Shown piece by piece: positions 60,984 to 64,000 of a DNA stretch of 64,000 nucleotides; within the stretch, counting starts at the first letter, position 1; the number at the start of each line of letters is the position of its first letter. The notes beneath the pieces were generated by a model that saw only the letters and a program-made list of their open reading frames with translations, had not been told where the DNA came from and did no database searches. A program made the position numbers and the translations under genes. This stretch comes from CAVTWS01 sp963738445 (GTDB lineage: Bacteria > Actinomycetota > Acidimicrobiia > Acidimicrobiales > SHLQ01). Where the stretch lies: NCBI GenBank assembly GCA_963738445.1, contig CAVTWS010000024.1, positions 248,001 to 312,000 of the forward strand, read 5' to 3'.

Positions 60984-60989
60984 TACTCT
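60984..60989 (+). promoter_or_regulatory. -10 box (TACTCT) of the crotonase gene
   Basis: TACTCT, 6 nt before the ATG at 60996. Confidence 0.5.
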
Positions 60990-60995
60990 GCGGGC

Positions 60996-61844
60996 ATGAC
61001 GCTGTCGTTCGAGCACCTGAAGATCACCGTTTCCGATCACGTGGCCGATGTGCGGCTCGATCGGCCGGACAAGCTCAACGCCATGAACGGCGCGTTGTGC
61101 ACCTCGTTGATCGAGGCCGGCGCGGCGCTGGCCGCCGATCGATCGGTGCGGGCCGTGGTCCTGTCGGGAGAAGGTCGGGGGTTCTGTGCCGGACTCGACA
61201 TGGAGAACTTCGCCGCCATGGCCGGGGGCGCCACCGGTGAACTGACCACTGACGAAGAAGGTGGCTCGGCCGACCGCACGCCGGGGCTGATGTCAACCGA
61301 GGGGCGCATCACCCATCGGGCTCAGCAGGCGGCGTGGGCATGGCAGGAGGTACCGGTCCCCGTCATCGCCGCCGTGCACGGCGTGGCCCTGGGCGCCGGC
61401 ATCCAGATCGCCCTCGGCTGCGACGTCCGTATCGTCGCCCCCGACGCGCGGTTGTCGGTCCTGGAGATCAAGTGGGGCCTCATCCCCGACATGACGGCGA
61501 CGGCCACGCTGGTCCGCCTCGTCGGGCTCGACGTGGCCAAGCTGCTGGTGTGGACCGGGCAGATGGTCTCGGGCACCGAGGCCGTCGAGCTGGGCCTGGC
61601 CACCAAGACGTTCGACGAGCCCCACAAGGCGGCACTCGCCGCCGCCCGCACGATCGCCGCCCAGTCGCCCGACGCAGTCCGGGCCGCCAAACGCCTCTTC
61701 AACTCCGCCCACCTGCGCACCCCGGCCGAGGCGTTCGCGGCCGAGCGCACCGAGGTCCATCGACTGCTCGGCTCGCCGAATCAACTCGAGGCGATCCGAG
61801 CCGGCCTGGCCAAGGACACGCCCGTCTTCACCGATCCGAGCTGA
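60996..61844 (+). CDS. Crotonase/enoyl-CoA hydratase family protein
   Basis: 282 aa. DVRLDRPDKLNAMNGAL, VLSGEGRGFCAGLDMENFA and PVIAAVHGVALGAGIQIALGCDVRI give the two oxyanion-hole regions, and VLEIKWGLIPDM is typical. A 35-residue insertion (GGATGELTTDEEGG) follows the first region. The variants GAGIQIAL and EIKWGL place acidic residues differently from classic hydratases, so isomerase or hydrolase activity is possible. Confidence 0.85.
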   Translation: MTLSFEHLKITVSDHVADVRLDRPDKLNAMNGALCTSLIEAGAALAADRSVRAVVLSGEGRGFCAGLDMENFAAMAGGATGELTTDEEGGSADRTPGLMSTEGRITHRAQQAAWAWQEVPVPVIAAVHGVALGAGIQIALGCDVRIVAPDARLSVLEIKWGLIPDMTATATLVRLVGLDVAKLLVWTGQMVSGTEAVELGLATKTFDEPHKAALAAARTIAAQSPDAVRAAKRLFNSAHLRTPAEAFAAERTEVHRLLGSPNQLEAIRAGLAKDTPVFTDPS

Positions 61845-61858
61845 ATCCGCCGGCACCC

Positions 61859-61911
61859 CCGAACGTGTCGCGATCCAACACAACGGACGTGCACCAACGC
61901 GACAAGTTCGG
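61859..61911. terminator. Inverted repeat between convergent crotonase and GDPD genes
   Basis: CCGAACGTGTCGCG (61859-61872) pairs with CGCGACAAGTTCGG (61898-61911) with one mismatch around a 25-nt loop. Likely a bidirectional terminator. Confidence 0.5.
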
Positions 61912-61967
61912 CGTTTGTCCCGCGAGGTGCCTCCGGCCGACCGGCCCTCAGCTCATCTGGCGGCGCG

Positions 61968-63059
61968 TCAACCAAACAGCGCATCGGCCAGGTCGGCCGG
62001 GCGCCCGGCCAGGATGCTGTGCACGCCGACGTCCAGCAGCTCGGCGTAGTAGGCCGCGTTGTCCTGGGTGTCGGGGTCGTCCATCCACGCCCACACGGTC
62101 AGGCCTTCCCGCCCGGTGCGGGTGATGAGGTCGGCGGTGATGACGGGGATGCGAGTGCCGGCCTGCTCGAAGAACGGCGGGATCTGGATGATCCGGTAGT
62201 GCGGCGCCAGAGGAGTGCCGGCGAGGAACCACGCCGTCAGCTCGTCGAGTCCGGGCGACACCTCCACGTCGGGGGCGATCTCGTGGAAGTAGGCGAGCAC
62301 GGCGCTGTCGAAGGACACGACCACGCTCGACCCGACCCGGTCGAGCTCCACCAGCTCCGCAGCCAGGGCATCGGCGACGGCGTAGGGATCGGCGATCTCG
62401 CCACCCTTGATCTCGATGTCGAGGGGCAGCTCCGGGAACGACTCGGCCACCTCCCGAAGGGTGGCCACCCGGAAGTCGTCGGCTGAGTACCCCGACGGTG
62501 GGTCGACCGCCCCGGTGCGGACGCCTCGGTACGGGTAGGAGTCGTCGGCGAGGTCCTGGCAGGGCCAGCACTCGGGCGAGAACCAGTAGGCGTTGTCGAG
62601 CGCCTGGATCTGGTCGAGGGTCAAGGCATTGACCGGACCGGTGCTCTCCGTCGTCTTGTCGACCGTCTCGTCGTGCTGGACCACGAGCACGCCGTCGGCG
62701 GTGAGCTGCACATCGAGCTCCAGCACGTCGGCGCCCTCGGCCACGGACTCGGTGTAGGCGAACATCGTCGAGTGAGGATGGGCGAGATCGCCGCCGGCGT
62801 GGGCGATGTTCAGGGTCCGGCCCGCAGCCAGCAGCTCGTCGATGGACGGCGACGAGGCCCCGGCCACGGTCGTGGATGGCGCGGTGGTCACGTCGGGGGC
62901 GTCGGTCGTGCTCGTCGCCTCGGGCTCGGCGGCGGTGGTCGTGGTGCTGTCGGGGACGGGATCCCCGGTCGAGGCCGGAGCCGCATCGTCGTCGCCACAG
63001 GCCGCGGCGCCGAGGATGAGCACGATCGAACAGAGGGCGAGACGTCGCATGACCCGCAT
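61968..63059 (-). CDS. Glycerophosphodiester phosphodiesterase-like lipoprotein
   Basis: 363 aa. A lipobox (LILGAAACGDDD) and a Thr/Ser/Asp linker precede a GDPD TIM-barrel: NIAHAGGDLAHPHST supplies the first His, GADVLELDVQLTADG the Glu/Asp metal ligands, and VVQHDETVDKTT the second His. The C-terminal WAWMDDPDTQDNAAYY and GVHSILAGRPADL match the barrel end. In HAGG the usual Arg of HRG is replaced by Ala, so activity may differ. Exported, probably releases glycerol phosphate from lipids or teichoic-type polymers. The start is 63059 or 63050 (both ATG). Confidence 0.85.
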   Translation of the reverse strand: MRVMRRLALCSIVLILGAAACGDDDAAPASTGDPVPDSTTTTAAEPEATSTTDAPDVTTAPSTTVAGASSPSIDELLAAGRTLNIAHAGGDLAHPHSTMFAYTESVAEGADVLELDVQLTADGVLVVQHDETVDKTTESTGPVNALTLDQIQALDNAYWFSPECWPCQDLADDSYPYRGVRTGAVDPPSGYSADDFRVATLREVAESFPELPLDIEIKGGEIADPYAVADALAAELVELDRVGSSVVVSFDSAVLAYFHEIAPDVEVSPGLDELTAWFLAGTPLAPHYRIIQIPPFFEQAGTRIPVITADLITRTGREGLTVWAWMDDPDTQDNAAYYAELLDVGVHSILAGRPADLADALFG

Positions 63060-63101
63060 GGTACGACGCGGCACCGTTGTTCTCCCGGACGGCGTTCCGG
63101 C

Positions 63102-63107
63102 TACGGT
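63102..63107 (+). promoter_or_regulatory. -10 box (TACGGT) of the PhyH gene
   Basis: TACGGT, 6 nt before the GTG at 63114, supporting that start. Confidence 0.5.
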
Positions 63108-63113
63108 GCCGCG

Positions 63114-64000
63114 GTGCGTCCGCCCGACCCCCTGCGTTCGGTGACCGACACCGAGGTCGACGACTTCTGGCGGGACGGCGTCGTGTGCCTTCGGGGTGTG
63201 CTCGCGCCGGACGACGTGGCCGCCATGGCCCAACCCGTCGAGGAGACCCTGCTCGACGGCCGGGTCACGACCGACATGACGGCCCTCGGCGATGCCCTCG
63301 CGGTGGGAGTGGGCGCCACCGTGCTGGTCGACGAGGACGCCCGGGACGCGAGCACGACCCGCGGCCGGTTCCGCAGCGGCGTCGACCACTGGCGGGTACA
63401 CCCGTCGTTCGCCGCGTTCGCCTCCCGATCAGCCCTTCCCGCCATCGTGGCCCGACTCCTTCGCAGCGAGCGGTTGTGGCTCTACGAGGACAGCGTGCTC
63501 GTCAAGGAACCCGGGACCCACGAGCCCACGGCCTTCCATCAGGACCTGGCGTACTTCCAGGTCGACGGCCGCCAGATCGCCACCTGTTGGGTACCGCTCG
63601 ACGACAACGACGAATCGACGGGCGCCGTGTCCTACGTGATCGGTTCCCACCTTCGCGACCGCCTCTACCGCCCCAACTACTTCGTGACCGACGAGCCCAT
63701 CGGCGACACCGAAGGAGACGTCCTCCCGGACCCTCGGCAGGGCGCCGGAGCCGAGCTGCTGCGCGCGTTCGCCACGGCGCCCGGCGACATCGTGGTGCAC
63801 CATGCCCGCACCATCCACGGCGCCCGCGGCAACTCGTCGACCACGGCCCGCCGACGGGCTATCTCCGTGCGCTACTGCGGCGACGACGCCCGGTACCACA
63901 TGCGTCGCGGTGCCCCGCTCAAACCCCACCAGGACCGGGTCGCCGACGGCGATCCACTGGGCGGTCCCGACTGCCCGCTCGTGTTCCCGATCCTCGATCC
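63114..64000 (+). CDS. Phytanoyl-CoA dioxygenase family protein (partial, runs off the window)
   Basis: At least 295 codons, open to the end of the window. Fe(II)/2-oxoglutarate oxygenase fold: the start reads TDTEVDDFWRDGVVCLRGVL, the metal facial triad is HQD in AFHQDLAYFQ and a distal His in VHHARTIHGARGNSS, and a 2-oxoglutarate-binding Arg is in ARRRAISVRY. The family hydroxylates phytanoyl-CoA or various small molecules. The GTG start and -10 box give a leaderless gene. The C-terminus is not in the window. Confidence 0.85.
   Translation, partial: MRPPDPLRSVTDTEVDDFWRDGVVCLRGVLAPDDVAAMAQPVEETLLDGRVTTDMTALGDALAVGVGATVLVDEDARDASTTRGRFRSGVDHWRVHPSFAAFASRSALPAIVARLLRSERLWLYEDSVLVKEPGTHEPTAFHQDLAYFQVDGRQIATCWVPLDDNDESTGAVSYVIGSHLRDRLYRPNYFVTDEPIGDTEGDVLPDPRQGAGAELLRAFATAPGDIVVHHARTIHGARGNSSTTARRRAISVRYCGDDARYHMRRGAPLKPHQDRVADGDPLGGPDCPLVFPILD

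Noticed and set aside
1..64000. tRNA or rRNA genes
   Set aside because: I looked in the intergenic gaps for GTTCGAATC-type T-loops and acceptor pairing and saw none; a dedicated tRNA scan would settle it.

Overview
The window is 64 kb of very GC-rich, densely coding DNA. It looks like a chromosomal segment of an actinobacterium, most plausibly of the Acidimicrobiia type. The clues are F420-type luciferase-like oxidoreductases, a DivIVA-like protein, a sunset-domain protein, DUF3097 and DUF2889 proteins, Thr/Asp-rich lipoproteins, many ATGA/GTGA gene overlaps, and operon-first genes whose -10 box lies only 6-8 nt before the start codon, which implies leaderless mRNAs. I saw no insertion sequence, prophage, CRISPR array, rRNA or tRNA.

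Region 1-7.2 kb (minus strand) is a branched-chain amino acid operon: attenuator, leuB, ilvE, cimA, a conserved small gene and two RDD membrane proteins, followed by gltX with its own promoter. Region 7.2-14.4 kb holds a secreted protein, greA, a hydrolase, a cupredoxin, two lipoproteins and a di-heme cytochrome. Region 14.4-21.2 kb has a palindromic repeat array, a four-gene ABC export operon and a secreted metalloprotease with four P-domain-like repeats. Region 21.3-25.9 kb has leuC-leuD-methyltransferase converging on leuA, which has a Leu-codon attenuator. Citramalate synthase and 2-isopropylmalate synthase are therefore encoded within 20 kb of each other together with the shared isomerase and dehydrogenase. 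The two attenuators carry different codons: Val-Ile-Ile before leuB-ilvE-cimA and Leu-Leu-Leu before leuA.

Region 25.9-41.7 kb holds valS, a substrate-binding protein, a divergent aminotransferase/MocR pair, an MscS channel, an SDR, an S9 peptidase, a phosphotransferase, DUF3097 and two exported proteins of unknown function. Region 41.8-48.1 kb holds an F420-type oxidoreductase, two tandem acyl-CoA thioesterases, a membrane glycosyltransferase-like protein and a DivIVA/coiled-coil pair. Region 48.2-64 kb is catabolic: aldehyde dehydrogenase, P450 and ferredoxin; PAC2 with two acyl-CoA dehydrogenases; an F420-type oxidoreductase, crotonase and DUF1330 operon; a second crotonase; a lipoprotein phosphodiesterase; and a phytanoyl-CoA dioxygenase running off the end. 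A large beta-propeller/FN3 secreted protein lies at 51.4-53.6 kb.

Caution: about eleven genes carry single-base frameshifts, including essential valS and pathway genes ilvE and leuD. Several frameshifts compensate each other within one gene. I read these mainly as sequence or assembly errors and annotate the genes over their full span.
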